From: Pseudomonadota bacterium
GTDB taxonomy: Bacteria > Myxococcota_A > Polyangia > Polyangiales > Polyangiaceae
Length of the DNA stretch: 64,000 nucleotides
Assembly (NCBI GenBank): GCA_023431345.1
Contig: JAEYWK010000070.1
Span: 1 to 64,000 of the forward strand
Direction of reading: 5' to 3'
The position numbers and the translations under genes are program-made. Within the stretch, counting starts at the first letter, position 1. Each line of letters begins with the position of its first letter. This document shows, in pieces, positions 1 through 7,714 of the stretch. The notes below the pieces were generated by a model. That model made no database searches. It was not told the origin of the DNA and saw nothing but the letters and a program-made list of their open reading frames with translations.

Positions 1-159
1 CGTCAGGGCGGCGGGAGCGGGGGCGTCGGCGCTCGGCGCCGTCGCGGCGGCGGGCGCGGCCGACGCGGTCGGCTCTGGAGGCGGGGTCGCCGCCTTGTTG
101 CAACCGAGGACGGTCAGGCCGGAGAGCACGGTCAAGATGGCGTCACGCGAAAGCGGCAT
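1..159 (-). CDS. Putative lipoprotein, partial (N-terminus only)
   Basis: The first 53 codons of a gene that leaves the window on the left. From the ATG at 159 the protein starts MPLSRDAILTVLSG and reaches the lipobox TVLGC at residues 16-20, followed by an Ala/Pro/Thr-rich linker. This is a type II (lipoprotein) signal peptide, so the product should be an envelope lipoprotein. Nothing of the mature domain is visible, so no function can be given. It is in the same orientation as the two lipoprotein genes that follow it on the map. Confidence 0.6.
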   Translation of the reverse strand, partial: MPLSRDAILTVLSGLTVLGCNKAATPPPEPTASAAPAAATAPSADAPAPAALT

Positions 160-210
160 GGCGCGCGCAGCCTGACATCGCGCCCGCGCCGGTTCAAGGC
201 GAGCGCCGCT

Positions 211-1857
211 TCACAGCGGCAGAATCGAGCCGCCGAGCGGCCTCAGATCGAGCGAGACCGCGCCCGCCACCGCCAGCGACGCCGCCGACAGGGAGACATA
301 GCCGCCGGCTGCGTGATCGATGGGAGAAAAACGCACCATCACCTGGCCAACCTCGACGCCCGCTGCGTCGAGCAGCGCCACCGCGCGCGTCGCGCCGCTC
401 CCGCGCCGCTCGCGCTCCGTGAGCCAGCGAGTCTGGCCATCACGCCGAATGCGCGCCACGCGCTCCATCGCCGGCGGCGTGAGAGAAAGCGCGCGAAAGC
501 GGCTCGACGCGATGTAGTCGAGCCGCTCGTCGATGGCCCGGTAGGTGTAGTCGGAGATCCAAACCGGCACGCAGTAGCTCATCACGTCGCGGTAGGTCTT
601 GGGCTTGACGAGCCGCATCGTCGCGAAGTCGAAGCCGTAGACGCTGCCCATGCCCGCGTTGAGATACGGGTAGTCGGCGTCGTAGTCGTCCGGATCGGCA
701 GGCTCGCCGAGCTCGAGCCCGCAGTTGGCGTGATCACGGCCGAGGGCGTGCCCCAGCTCGTGAGCGAGCGTATCCCAGGCGTCACTCGCGCCCGAGCCGT
801 CGGCGAAGATGGTGACGCCGATCGAGCCCCGCGACGCGACGTCGTCTGCCTCCGCGATCACCGAGTAACCGAGCACACAGGACGACTTGCAGTAGCTCGT
901 GAAGCTCGTCGATGGCGCCAGCATGCCGTAAAAGAACACGTTGTCGGCGGGCGACGCGGCGTCCCGATATGCGTACAGGTCGTCGAGCGCTTCGTCCCAA
1001 CCGTTACCATCGCCGTCGACGACGTAGGGGAGCTTCACGCTGTCGGCGATCGAGATGGTGACGTCGGACAAGGGGTAGATCGCGAGCAGGCGCGCGCGCA
1101 GCGCCGCGATCTCGGGCGCGGCGAGCGTCGGCGCGTGACCCGCGGAGACGAGCGGCACCATCACGAGCTCGAACGGCTCCGCCGGCTCCGCGTCGAGGGC
1201 GCCGAAGCCTTCGTCCGGAAAGCGGGCGAGCTCGGTTTTGTCTTGGTCGAGCACGCGCACGCGATATGTCGTGCTCGAGGTCAGCTCGCTCGGGGGTACG
1301 TCGAACGCGAACGTCGACGCCACGTCGTCTTGCCGGGAGCTCTCGCTGAGACTGCGCTCGCTGACGATGGAGCTCGTCTGGCTGCCGTTTCGCAAGTCGA
1401 GCACGCCGAGCAAGGGGCGCGGCGACCAGCCTGGCTCCAGCTCGACGAACACGCGAAATAGCGAGCGCTTGCCAGCGATCAGCGGCGCTGGTCGTGCGCG
1501 CTGAGGCACGCTGTGGCCCTCCGCCATCAGCGGCAGCTCGTGGGTCTGCGACAGCGAGATCGAGCGCAAAGCAAGAACGGGGGCGTCCACGCTGGGTGCG
1601 CCGGAGTTGCCGCTGGCGGCTCCGCCGCTTGCAGGCGCGCCGCCACCCTCCGCCGGAGCGTTGGTACCGCCGCCGCCGCCCTCGCCCGCGCTCGGCTGCG
1701 GACAAGCGGCGCACTCGCCTCCAGCGCCCGCCTCGCTCGGAGCATCCCGCGGCGCCGGGTCAGCGCCACCGCTGCAGCCCAGCGCGGCCAGGCAGGCGAG
1801 CACTACCGCCGCCCTGCTGTTCCGTGTGCGAGAACCCAAGGCGACAGAGCCTAGCAC
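211..1857 (-). CDS. Metzincin-like zinc metalloprotease lipoprotein
   Basis: A 548-residue exported protein. The N-terminus has a signal peptide ending in LAALGC (lipobox), then a Gly/Ala/Ser-rich linker to about residue 90, typical of myxobacterial surface lipoproteins. The C-terminal half has the zinc-binding sequence HELGHALGRDH, matching the metzincin consensus HExxHxxGxxH. A downstream DVMSYC fits the methionine turn. Known of the family: secreted metzincins cleave peptides with a zinc-bound water activated by the Glu. Inferred: an outer-membrane-anchored or surface protease. The substrate is unknown and no close named family was recognised. The region between linker and zinc site looks beta-rich. 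Confidence 0.8.
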   Translation of the reverse strand: MLGSVALGSRTRNSRAAVVLACLAALGCSGGADPAPRDAPSEAGAGGECAACPQPSAGEGGGGGTNAPAEGGGAPASGGAASGNSGAPSVDAPVLALRSISLSQTHELPLMAEGHSVPQRARPAPLIAGKRSLFRVFVELEPGWSPRPLLGVLDLRNGSQTSSIVSERSLSESSRQDDVASTFAFDVPPSELTSSTTYRVRVLDQDKTELARFPDEGFGALDAEPAEPFELVMVPLVSAGHAPTLAAPEIAALRARLLAIYPLSDVTISIADSVKLPYVVDGDGNGWDEALDDLYAYRDAASPADNVFFYGMLAPSTSFTSYCKSSCVLGYSVIAEADDVASRGSIGVTIFADGSGASDAWDTLAHELGHALGRDHANCGLELGEPADPDDYDADYPYLNAGMGSVYGFDFATMRLVKPKTYRDVMSYCVPVWISDYTYRAIDERLDYIASSRFRALSLTPPAMERVARIRRDGQTRWLTERERRGSGATRAVALLDAAGVEVGQVMVRFSPIDHAAGGYVSLSAASLAVAGAVSLDLRPLGGSILPL

Positions 1858-1935
1858 GCCGAGCCGCCGTCACGCTCGCCCCGAGCCCGCGGTCCCCTGC
1901 GGCCCCCGCGAGCGTGACGGTGCCTGCCGGCGATT

Positions 1936-3273
1936 CTACTTCGTCTTCGGCGCGGCTGCGGCCGGAGCCGTGGGCGCGGGCGACGTCTTCGGCGCGGCCT
2001 CGGGCGGAGTCGCGGGTGACGTCTTGGAGGCAGCCGAGGGCGGAGTCGTGGTGCCTGAGCTCGGCGCCGTCGCGGCAGACCCCATGACGTCGGTGGCTGC
2101 GCTCGCTTTGCTCGCTCGACTGGCGGCCGCTGCCGGCGCCGGCGCCGCCGCCTTCGACTCTTTGGCGGCGGGCTTCGCGGCTGCCTTCGGTGCAGGCAAC
2201 GTGCCGAGCTGGCTCGCGAACGCCATGCCATTGGTGAACAGCCAGGAGCGCTTCACTTTGCCGTCTGCCAGCTGCGTCACCATGTAGTACTCGACGTTCA
2301 CCGGCTTGCCCGTCTTCTTCAGCTTCATCGAGGGCATGTCGCCGGTGTTCGTGCCCGAGAAGCGGCCCGCCGAGATCACGTAGTCTCCCGCTGCCCAAGC
2401 GCTCGTCTGGTCGATCTTGAGGTCGGGGAAACCCTTGAGCATCTCCTCGTGCGACTTCTGGACCTCCTTCTTGCCGACGCGATCCGCGGGCGCGGACAGA
2501 TCCGAAAAGACTACGTCGTCGGCCTCCAGCGCGCTCAGCGCGGCGACGTCGTGCTTGTTCATGGCGCTCGTCCACGCGCCGAGCGCCGCGATGTTCGCCT
2601 TCTCGGGCTCGGTGCCGGCGCTGATCAACGCTGGCTTATCGGCGAACCCCTGCTCCAGCGCTTTGCGCGCAGGGGCCGGGCTCACGCCGATCTGGCTCAT
2701 GAACGTGCCCGCATCGTAAATGAAGCGCTCTTTGGCGATGCTGCGGCCTTCGGGTGTGAGCGTTGCGTGCTGGAGCGCCAGATAGCCAATCTTCTTGTTG
2801 CTGGGGGGGATCTCGCCCTCCGCGCCGGGTAGGGCGCCCTTGTGCGTGCCCTTCAGGAGCACCACCGACAAGATGTCGGCGCCGCTGACGATCGTGAGCT
2901 GCTGCTCCGCTACCAGGTCGGGAAAGGCGCTGGTGAACAGCTTGCTTTGCCGCTCGACGATGTTCTGGCGGCCGCTCAGCGGCGGCGTGCCCATATCGAC
3001 CTGCTCGCTCGTGGCGTTCTCCGCGAAGCAGCTTTGGAATTTCGCGAAATCACGCGCGTTGAACTGCGTCCAACAATCCTTGAACAGCTTGCTCCGCTCA
3101 TCGGCCGTCGCGGGAGGCGGCGCCACCGGCGCCGGTGCCGCTTCGGCTGGCGTCGCGGCCGCGATGGGCTCAGCCGGCGGAGGCGCGGCGAGCGGCGCGG
3201 CGGCGGGCTCTTGCTGCTGACACGCCGAGAGCCCGACGAGGGCCAAACCGATCCATCCAATGCAATGCTTCAT
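1936..3273 (-). CDS. Lipoprotein with two SnoaL-like (NTF2-fold) domains
   Basis: A 445-residue protein from the ATG at 3273. I chose this start because AAAGGGGA lies just upstream and the protein then begins MKHCIGWIGLALVGLSAC, a lipoprotein signal peptide. An upstream in-frame start at 3318 would bury the signal. After an Ala/Pro linker there are two tandem modules, each opening with a W-x-x-x-x-x-x-DF or DV pattern and ending in a beta-rich stretch (roughly residues 70-200 and 225-350). They resemble SnoaL-like polyketide-cyclase/NTF2-fold domains. The tail beyond residue 360 is Ala/Pro/Lys/Thr-rich and low complexity. NTF2-fold domains bind small hydrophobic ligands or catalyse isomerisations. 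The actual activity is unknown. Confidence 0.7.
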   Translation of the reverse strand: MKHCIGWIGLALVGLSACQQQEPAAAPLAAPPPAEPIAAATPAEAAPAPVAPPPATADERSKLFKDCWTQFNARDFAKFQSCFAENATSEQVDMGTPPLSGRQNIVERQSKLFTSAFPDLVAEQQLTIVSGADILSVVLLKGTHKGALPGAEGEIPPSNKKIGYLALQHATLTPEGRSIAKERFIYDAGTFMSQIGVSPAPARKALEQGFADKPALISAGTEPEKANIAALGAWTSAMNKHDVAALSALEADDVVFSDLSAPADRVGKKEVQKSHEEMLKGFPDLKIDQTSAWAAGDYVISAGRFSGTNTGDMPSMKLKKTGKPVNVEYYMVTQLADGKVKRSWLFTNGMAFASQLGTLPAPKAAAKPAAKESKAAAPAPAAAASRASKASAATDVMGSAATAPSSGTTTPPSAASKTSPATPPEAAPKTSPAPTAPAAAAPKTK

Positions 3274-3503
3274 GAGATTCCCCTTTGAGCAAAGGTGAGC
3301 GAAGGCGCGAAAACGCACCCCGCGGCCCTCGGGGTTTTACACCCAACTGCAAAGCGCCCGAAAGGCGAAATGGGCCGCCGCGCGGCGCGGGCGCTCCAGC
3401 ATCGGCGGCTCCGCCAACGCAGGCGGCAGCTGACTTTGCGGCCTTTTGCCGCATTGCTGGCCATTCTTGACAAAACCGATGTGCCAATGACAAAACCCCT
3501 AGC
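3274..3503. other. Divergent intergenic region
   Basis: 230 bases between the SnoaL-like lipoprotein gene and the Rrf2 gene. Both promoters must lie here. It contains a GC-rich hairpin (CCCCG at 3318-3322 with CGGGG at 3330-3334, then TTTT on the plus strand) and, beside the Rrf2 start, a pair of direct repeats listed separately. No additional coding frame is convincing. Confidence 0.4.
3468..3497 (+). promoter_or_regulatory. Direct repeat, candidate Rrf2 operator
   Basis: The 10-mer TGACAAAACC occurs twice, at 3468-3477 and 3488-3497, exactly 20 bases apart (about two helical turns) and ending 6 bases before the GTG start at 3504. The first copy is part of TTGACA, but no good -10 box follows at 16-18 bases, so a plain sigma-70 reading is not convincing. 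Inference: a regulator-binding site, possibly autoregulatory. Confidence 0.4.
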
Positions 3504-3965
3504 GTGAAGCTCTCGAACAAGGGTCGTTACGCCGTCCGCGCCTTGTTCGACATCGCCTTTTACAACGACGGCCGCGCGACACAGGTCAAGGACATCGCGG
3601 AGCGCCAGAACATTCCGCCGCGCTTTCTCGAGCAGATTTTTCAAGATCTCAAGCGCGGCGGCATCGTCGGCTCCAAGCGAGGCCCCCAGGGCGGCTATTC
3701 GCTCACGCGGCGCGCCGCCGACATCCGGCTTGGCGACGTCGTACGCGCCCTCGAGGGGCCCATCCAGCTCGGTGATCGCGAGACGCAAGGACGGCGCGCC
3801 CAAGCCTCGAGCGACTCGAAGCGAGTGACGGAGCTGGTGTTTCGCGACCTTTCGTCGAGCGTCGAGGCCTGCTTCGATGCCATCAGCATCAGTGACATCT
3901 GCTCTCGCGCCGAGGAATTCGGCATGAAGCGCCCTTCCTCCCAACGCTATGTCTATGTCATCTGA
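3504..3965 (+). CDS. Rrf2-family transcriptional regulator (CymR/IscR-like)
   Basis: 153 residues, GTG start. The N-terminus (KGRYAVRALFDIA, then a winged helix with the wing motif GPQGGYSL near residue 70) is diagnostic of the Rrf2 family. The family includes IscR, NsrR and the cysteine regulator CymR. The three-Cys Fe-S cluster motif of IscR is absent: only two well-separated cysteines occur (EACFD, DICSR), which favours a CymR-like, cluster-free regulator. The gene overlaps cysK by 17 bases and heads a cysteine-synthesis cluster, so control of sulfur or cysteine metabolism is the natural inference. Confidence 0.88.
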   Translation: MKLSNKGRYAVRALFDIAFYNDGRATQVKDIAERQNIPPRFLEQIFQDLKRGGIVGSKRGPQGGYSLTRRAADIRLGDVVRALEGPIQLGDRETQGRRAQASSDSKRVTELVFRDLSSSVEACFDAISISDICSRAEEFGMKRPSSQRYVYVI

Positions 3966-4941
3966 ATCCCGCCTGCCCCCCCTCCCGGACAAGCCGCTCG
4001 TCTACTCGAGCATCCTGGATCTGATCACGGACACTCCGCTGGTCGAGATCCGCCGACTCGCGAGCGAAGAGCCGCGCGGTCGCGTCTTCGGCAAGCTCGA
4101 GGCGATGAATCCAGGCGGCTCCGTGAAAGACCGCATTTGCCTGGCGATGATCGAGCAGGCCGAGAGCGACGGTCGTTTGCAGCCCGGCGGCGTGGTGATC
4201 GAGCCGACGAGCGGCAACACCGGCATCGGCCTGGCGCTGGTGGCCGTGCAGCGCGGCTATCGCTGCATCTTGACGATGCCCGAGAGCATGAGCCTCGAGC
4301 GTCGCCAGCTGCTCCAGTCTTACGGGGCGGAGCTGGTGCTCACGCCGGAAGCCGAGCAGATGGACGGCGCGATCGCCAAAGCCCGCGAGCTCGCGGCGCA
4401 GACGCCGGGGGCGTTCATGCCGCAGCAGTTCGAGAACCCCCAGAATCCCGAGATGCACGCGCGCACTACGGTCGAAGAGATCGTGCATGCGCTAGGCGAC
4501 GAGTCGCTCGACGGTTTCGTGGCCGCAGTGGGCACCGGCGGCACCATCAGCGGCGTCGGTCGCGTGCTGCGCGAGCGCTTCCCCGCCTGCCGCATCGTGG
4601 CCGTCGAGCCTGACACCTGCGCCACCATTTCGCGCGGAGAGCGCGGGCCGAGCAAGATTCAAGGCATCGCCGCCGGCTTCGTGCCGAAGAACTACGATCC
4701 GAGCGTGCCCCACGAGGTTCGCACCATCAGCGACGAGCGCGCCTACCGCACCAAGCGCGACTTGGCGCGCCGCGAGGGCCTGCTCACGGGCATCAGCGCG
4801 GGCGCGAACGTGGCCATCGCGCTGGACCTGGCGCGCGAGCTGGGGCCAGGCAAGAACGTGGTCACCATCTTGTGCGACACGGGCGAGCGCTACTTCAGCC
4901 TCGACGAGTACTTCCAGGCCAAGGAGGCGGCCGTTACCTGA
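3949..4941 (+). CDS. cysK: Cysteine synthase A-type, PLP-dependent
   Basis: 330 residues. Fold-type II PLP enzyme that makes L-cysteine from O-acetylserine and sulfide. Visible motifs: the PLP lysine region NPGGSVKDR, the substrate loop PTSGNTG, the phosphate-binding GTGGTISG, and a C-terminal TGISAGAN. Length is normal for CysK (about 310-330). It starts inside the 3' end of the Rrf2 gene, and its stop overlaps the E1 start by one base, so it is translationally coupled on both sides. A second paralogue (CysM-like) lies 1.3 kb downstream. This copy may be the sulfide-dependent enzyme and the second the CysO-dependent one. Confidence 0.92.
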   Translation: MSMSSESRLPPLPDKPLVYSSILDLITDTPLVEIRRLASEEPRGRVFGKLEAMNPGGSVKDRICLAMIEQAESDGRLQPGGVVIEPTSGNTGIGLALVAVQRGYRCILTMPESMSLERRQLLQSYGAELVLTPEAEQMDGAIAKARELAAQTPGAFMPQQFENPQNPEMHARTTVEEIVHALGDESLDGFVAAVGTGGTISGVGRVLRERFPACRIVAVEPDTCATISRGERGPSKIQGIAAGFVPKNYDPSVPHEVRTISDERAYRTKRDLARREGLLTGISAGANVAIALDLARELGPGKNVVTILCDTGERYFSLDEYFQAKEAAVT

Positions 4942-5666
4942 TGGCTGACATCTCGCGCGTGCTGGTCGTGGGCCTCGGCGGCCTCGGCTGCCCGGTGGCG
5001 GCGGTGCTCGCGCGCGCGAGTCACGTGAAGCTCGTGCTGTGCGACGACGACCAAGTCGACATCACCAACCTGCACCGTCAAATCCTCTACACCGACGCCG
5101 ACGTCGGCCGGGACAAGCTCGAGGCCGCGCGCGACGCGCTCATCCGCGCCGGCGCCGCGGCGGACCGCATCGAGCTCGTGCGCTCACGCCTCTTGCCCGA
5201 CAACGCTCGCGCGCTCGTGCGCGGCGTCGACCTGGTCGTCGAGGGCGCCGACAACTACGCCACCAAGTTCCTCGCCGCCGACGCCGCTCACCTCGAGGGC
5301 AAGCCGGTCGTGCACGGCGCGGCCGTGCGCTTCGTGGCCACGGCTTGGGCCGTAGCGCCGGCCGGCTCACCTTGCTACCGCTGCCTGTTCGAGGACGTCC
5401 CGCCCGGCGCCCAGCAGGGCTGCTCGGAGGCGGGCGTGATGGGGCCGGTCGTCGGATTTTGCGGCGCCTTATTGGCCGATTTGGCGCTGCGCGTGCTGGC
5501 GGGGGATGCGTCGGCGTTCGGCGCGCTCTACACCTACGACGGGCAACGTGACCGGCTGCGCCAGGTGCCCACGGCGGCGCGCCCGACCTGCCCGCTCTGC
5601 GGCCCTTCTGCCACTATCTTCGACCTCGACGAAGCTCGCTACACGAACCCGAGCTGCGCCGCCTAA
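4941..5666 (+). CDS. moeB: Short E1-like adenylyltransferase (MoeB/ThiF/HesA family)
   Basis: 241 residues, ATG overlapping the cysK stop (TGATG) with AAGGAGG 13 bases upstream. Nucleotide-binding VVGLGGLGC is at residues 8-16, followed by the ATP-site stretch NLHRQ and DVGRDK. Zinc-binding pairs CYRC and CPLC flank the C-terminal half. E1 enzymes adenylate the C-terminal Gly-Gly of a ubiquitin-like sulfur carrier, here presumably the CysO product encoded 25 bases downstream. Odd: the protein begins directly at the Rossmann strand and lacks the usual 25-30-residue N-terminal arm (RYxRQ...GQ), which supplies an arginine to the ATP site in MoeB. A separate downstream gene carries a matching arm sequence. 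Confidence 0.88.
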   Translation: MADISRVLVVGLGGLGCPVAAVLARASHVKLVLCDDDQVDITNLHRQILYTDADVGRDKLEAARDALIRAGAAADRIELVRSRLLPDNARALVRGVDLVVEGADNYATKFLAADAAHLEGKPVVHGAAVRFVATAWAVAPAGSPCYRCLFEDVPPGAQQGCSEAGVMGPVVGFCGALLADLALRVLAGDASAFGALYTYDGQRDRLRQVPTAARPTCPLCGPSATIFDLDEARYTNPSCAA

Positions 5667-5691
5667 CCCCACCCCCATCGCAAGCAAAACC

Positions 5692-5961
5692 ATGCCTACC
5701 GTTCGAATCCCCACCCCCCTCCGATCCCTCACTGGCGGCGAAGAGCAAGTCCAAGCCGCGGGTGACACCGTCAAAGCCGTGATTGAGAACCTCGAGCAAA
5801 AGCACCCGGGTCTGCGTGACCGCTTGCTCGACGACAAAGGCGTGCGCCGCTTCGTGAACATCTACGTCGGCGACGAAGACATCCGCTTCCTCGACGGCCT
5901 CGAGACTCAGCTGAAGGCCGCCGACGAGCTCAGCATCGTGCCCGCGATCGCCGGAGGCTGA
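5692..5961 (+). CDS. cysO: CysO-like ubiquitin-fold sulfur carrier protein
   Basis: 89 residues ending in SIVPAIAGG. The C-terminal Gly-Gly is required for adenylation and thiocarboxylation in the MoaD/ThiS/CysO family. The start TVRIPTPLRSLTGG and the ending are closest to actinobacterial CysO. In Mycobacterium tuberculosis, CysO-thiocarboxylate donates sulfur to the CysM-bound aminoacrylate, and Mec then releases cysteine. All three partners (E1 upstream, CysM and Mec downstream) are present here, so the role is well supported by context. A MoaD role in molybdopterin synthesis is less likely, because no moa genes are nearby. Confidence 0.88.
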   Translation: MPTVRIPTPLRSLTGGEEQVQAAGDTVKAVIENLEQKHPGLRDRLLDDKGVRRFVNIYVGDEDIRFLDGLETQLKAADELSIVPAIAGG

Positions 5962-6246
5962 TTGGATCGCTACGTCCGTCAGCGACTGCTCGCCGCCGTC
6001 GGTGAGCAGGGGCAAGAGCGGCTCGCCGCCGCGACCTACGTCACCCCCCACGGCGAGCCGCTCGCGGTCGAGATCGAGGCGCAGTACCTCGATCGCGCCG
6101 GCGCGCGGAGCTTCGTCGAAAGCGGCGATGCCCCCAGCCCATTCGCGCACGCGGACGGCTTCCGGCACGCGGAGGCGCGCGCTTTCGCCGAAGGCGCTTG
6201 GCGCGCGCTCCGGCAAATCAGAAACGTCTTGGAGCAAGCAACGTGA
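5962..6246 (+). CDS. Small protein resembling the detached N-terminal arm of an E1 enzyme
   Basis: 94 residues with a TTG start immediately after the CysO stop. GGAGG (5953-5957) lies upstream inside the end of cysO. Residues 3-21 read RYVRQRLLAAVGEQGQERL, which matches the N-terminal arm of MoeB/ThiF/HesA proteins (RYxRQ...GxxGQxxL). In E. coli MoeB this arm carries a catalytic arginine that reaches the ATP site. The E1 encoded two genes upstream lacks this arm. The remaining 70 residues (Phe/Ala/Arg-rich, helical ending) match nothing I recognise. Its stop overlaps the cysM start (GTGA). Inferred: a trans-acting subunit of a split E1. It could also be an unrelated short protein. Confidence 0.65.
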   Translation: MDRYVRQRLLAAVGEQGQERLAAATYVTPHGEPLAVEIEAQYLDRAGARSFVESGDAPSPFAHADGFRHAEARAFAEGAWRALRQIRNVLEQAT

Positions 6247-7199
6247 CCCTGACTCAGCGATTCGCTCGTTCACGACGGCTCTCGTCGATCATCGACGCCG
6301 TCGGCAACACTCCGCTCGTTCGCCTGGAGAAGGTCGCCAAGACCGCGCCCAGCGTCGAGGTCTACGTCAAGCTCGAGTACATGAACCCGGGCGGCTCCGT
6401 GAAGGATCGCCCGGCGCTGCGCATGATGCAGGACGCGATCGCGGACGGTCGTCTGACGACGGACAAGATCCTGATCGACTCCACCAGCGGCAACACCGGC
6501 GTCGCCTACTCGCTGGTCGGCGCGGCGCTCGGTTATCGGGTGCAGCTGGTGATGCCGCGCAACGTCACCAAGGCGCGCAAAGACATCACGCAGGCCTTCG
6601 GCACGGAGCTGATCTTCAGCGATCCGATGGAAGGCTCGGACGGCGCTATCCGCTTGGTGCGCAAGATCGTGGCCGAGAACCCCGACAAATATTTCTATCC
6701 GGATCAGTACTCGAATCCGTCCAACCCGCTCGCGCACTACCACGGCACCGGCGTCGAGATCTTGAACGCGCTCGGTGATCGCATCACCCATTTCGTCAGC
6801 TCGCTCGGCACCAGCGGCACCGTGATGGGCACCACGCGGCGCCTGCACGAGCACACCCGCCGCGTGCACTGCACCGCCGCGGAGCCGGCGGAGGCGCTGC
6901 ACGGCCTCGAAGGCCTCAAGCACATGGCCTCCAGCATCGTGCCCCCCATCTACGATCCCAACCTGCCCGACGAGATCATGCCGGTCAGCACGGAGGATGG
7001 CTGGGACATGTCGGACCGGGTCGCCGCCGAGGAGGGCCTGCCCATCGGCCACTCGACGGGCGCCAACATCTTCGCGGCCGTGAAAATCGCGGAGCGGCTC
7101 CACGAAGAGGGCCGCGGCGGCTGCGTCGTGACCATCGCCTGCGACCGCAGTGATCGCTACTTTTCGCCCATCAAGTGGGAAAAGCGCTACATCTGGTGA
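6243..7199 (+). CDS. cysM: CysM-like cysteine synthase (probably CysO-dependent)
   Basis: 318 residues from GTG 6243, chosen because it overlaps the previous stop (GTGA) and has GGAG 7 bases upstream. An ATG at 6198 would overlap the previous gene by 49 bases. PLP lysine motif NPGGSVKDR, STSGNTG and the phosphate loop SLGTSGTVMG are all present. Fold-type II PLP enzyme. By analogy with the mycobacterial CysO-CysM-Mec set, it likely accepts O-phosphoserine and takes sulfur from thiocarboxylated CysO. Direct sulfide use or a cystathionine-beta-synthase-like activity cannot be excluded from sequence alone. Confidence 0.85.
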   Translation: MTLTQRFARSRRLSSIIDAVGNTPLVRLEKVAKTAPSVEVYVKLEYMNPGGSVKDRPALRMMQDAIADGRLTTDKILIDSTSGNTGVAYSLVGAALGYRVQLVMPRNVTKARKDITQAFGTELIFSDPMEGSDGAIRLVRKIVAENPDKYFYPDQYSNPSNPLAHYHGTGVEILNALGDRITHFVSSLGTSGTVMGTTRRLHEHTRRVHCTAAEPAEALHGLEGLKHMASSIVPPIYDPNLPDEIMPVSTEDGWDMSDRVAAEEGLPIGHSTGANIFAAVKIAERLHEEGRGGCVVTIACDRSDRYFSPIKWEKRYIW

Positions 7200-7204
7200 G
7201 CCCC

Positions 7205-7714
7205 ATGCAGACCCCTTGGACCGAAGGCAATATCGCGATCCCCGACAGTGTGCTGGCCGAAGTCGAGCGCGCCGGCGTGGCGGCGTACGGCCGAAACGAG
7301 GAGGCTTGCGGCTACCTCGAAGGGCCCGAGAGTGATCCGCTGGCCGTCGATCGCGCCGTCGAGCTCGAGAACCTGGCCAACAAATACCACGCCGCGGATC
7401 CGGAAGGTCATCCGCGCACCGGTCACGATTACTTCAAGATCAACGCGCTCAAGTTCGAGCGAGCCATCCGCCAAGGCGTCGAGAACGCGCGGCCGGTGAA
7501 GGTCTTCTTCCATTCGCACCTCGACTGCGGCGCGTATTTCAGCGCCGAGGACGCGGCCAGCATGACGATGGGCGGCACCGGCGATCCATCGTTTTCGCTC
7601 GCGTACTTGGTGACGGCGGTCGACGCCGGCAAGGTGACGGCCCACAAGCTCTTCGTCTGGAGCCCGCCTTCCAAGAGCTTCGTGGAGGCCCCGTTCCGGC
7701 GCACGCCGGGCTGA
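7205..7714 (+). CDS. mec: JAMM/MPN zinc protease, Mec-like CysO-cysteine peptidase
   Basis: 169 residues from ATG 7205. A GTG at 7196 overlapping the cysM stop is an equally possible start. The JAMM signature is complete: catalytic Glu in EEACGYLEG near the N-terminus, then HSHLDCGAYFSAED (HxH, ten residues, SxxD). JAMM proteins are zinc isopeptidases. Mec removes the newly made cysteine from the C-terminus of the CysO-cysteine adduct, regenerating the carrier. Its place as last enzyme gene after E1, CysO and CysM completes the pathway. The next gene appears to begin on the last bases of this one. Confidence 0.87.
   Translation: MQTPWTEGNIAIPDSVLAEVERAGVAAYGRNEEACGYLEGPESDPLAVDRAVELENLANKYHAADPEGHPRTGHDYFKINALKFERAIRQGVENARPVKVFFHSHLDCGAYFSAEDAASMTMGGTGDPSFSLAYLVTAVDAGKVTAHKLFVWSPPSKSFVEAPFRRTPG

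Noticed and set aside
3467..3495. TTGACA before the Rrf2 gene as a normal -35 box
   Set aside because: The sequence 17 bases downstream (ACAAAA) is not a credible -10; the two copies of TGACAAAACC explain the stretch better as an operator.
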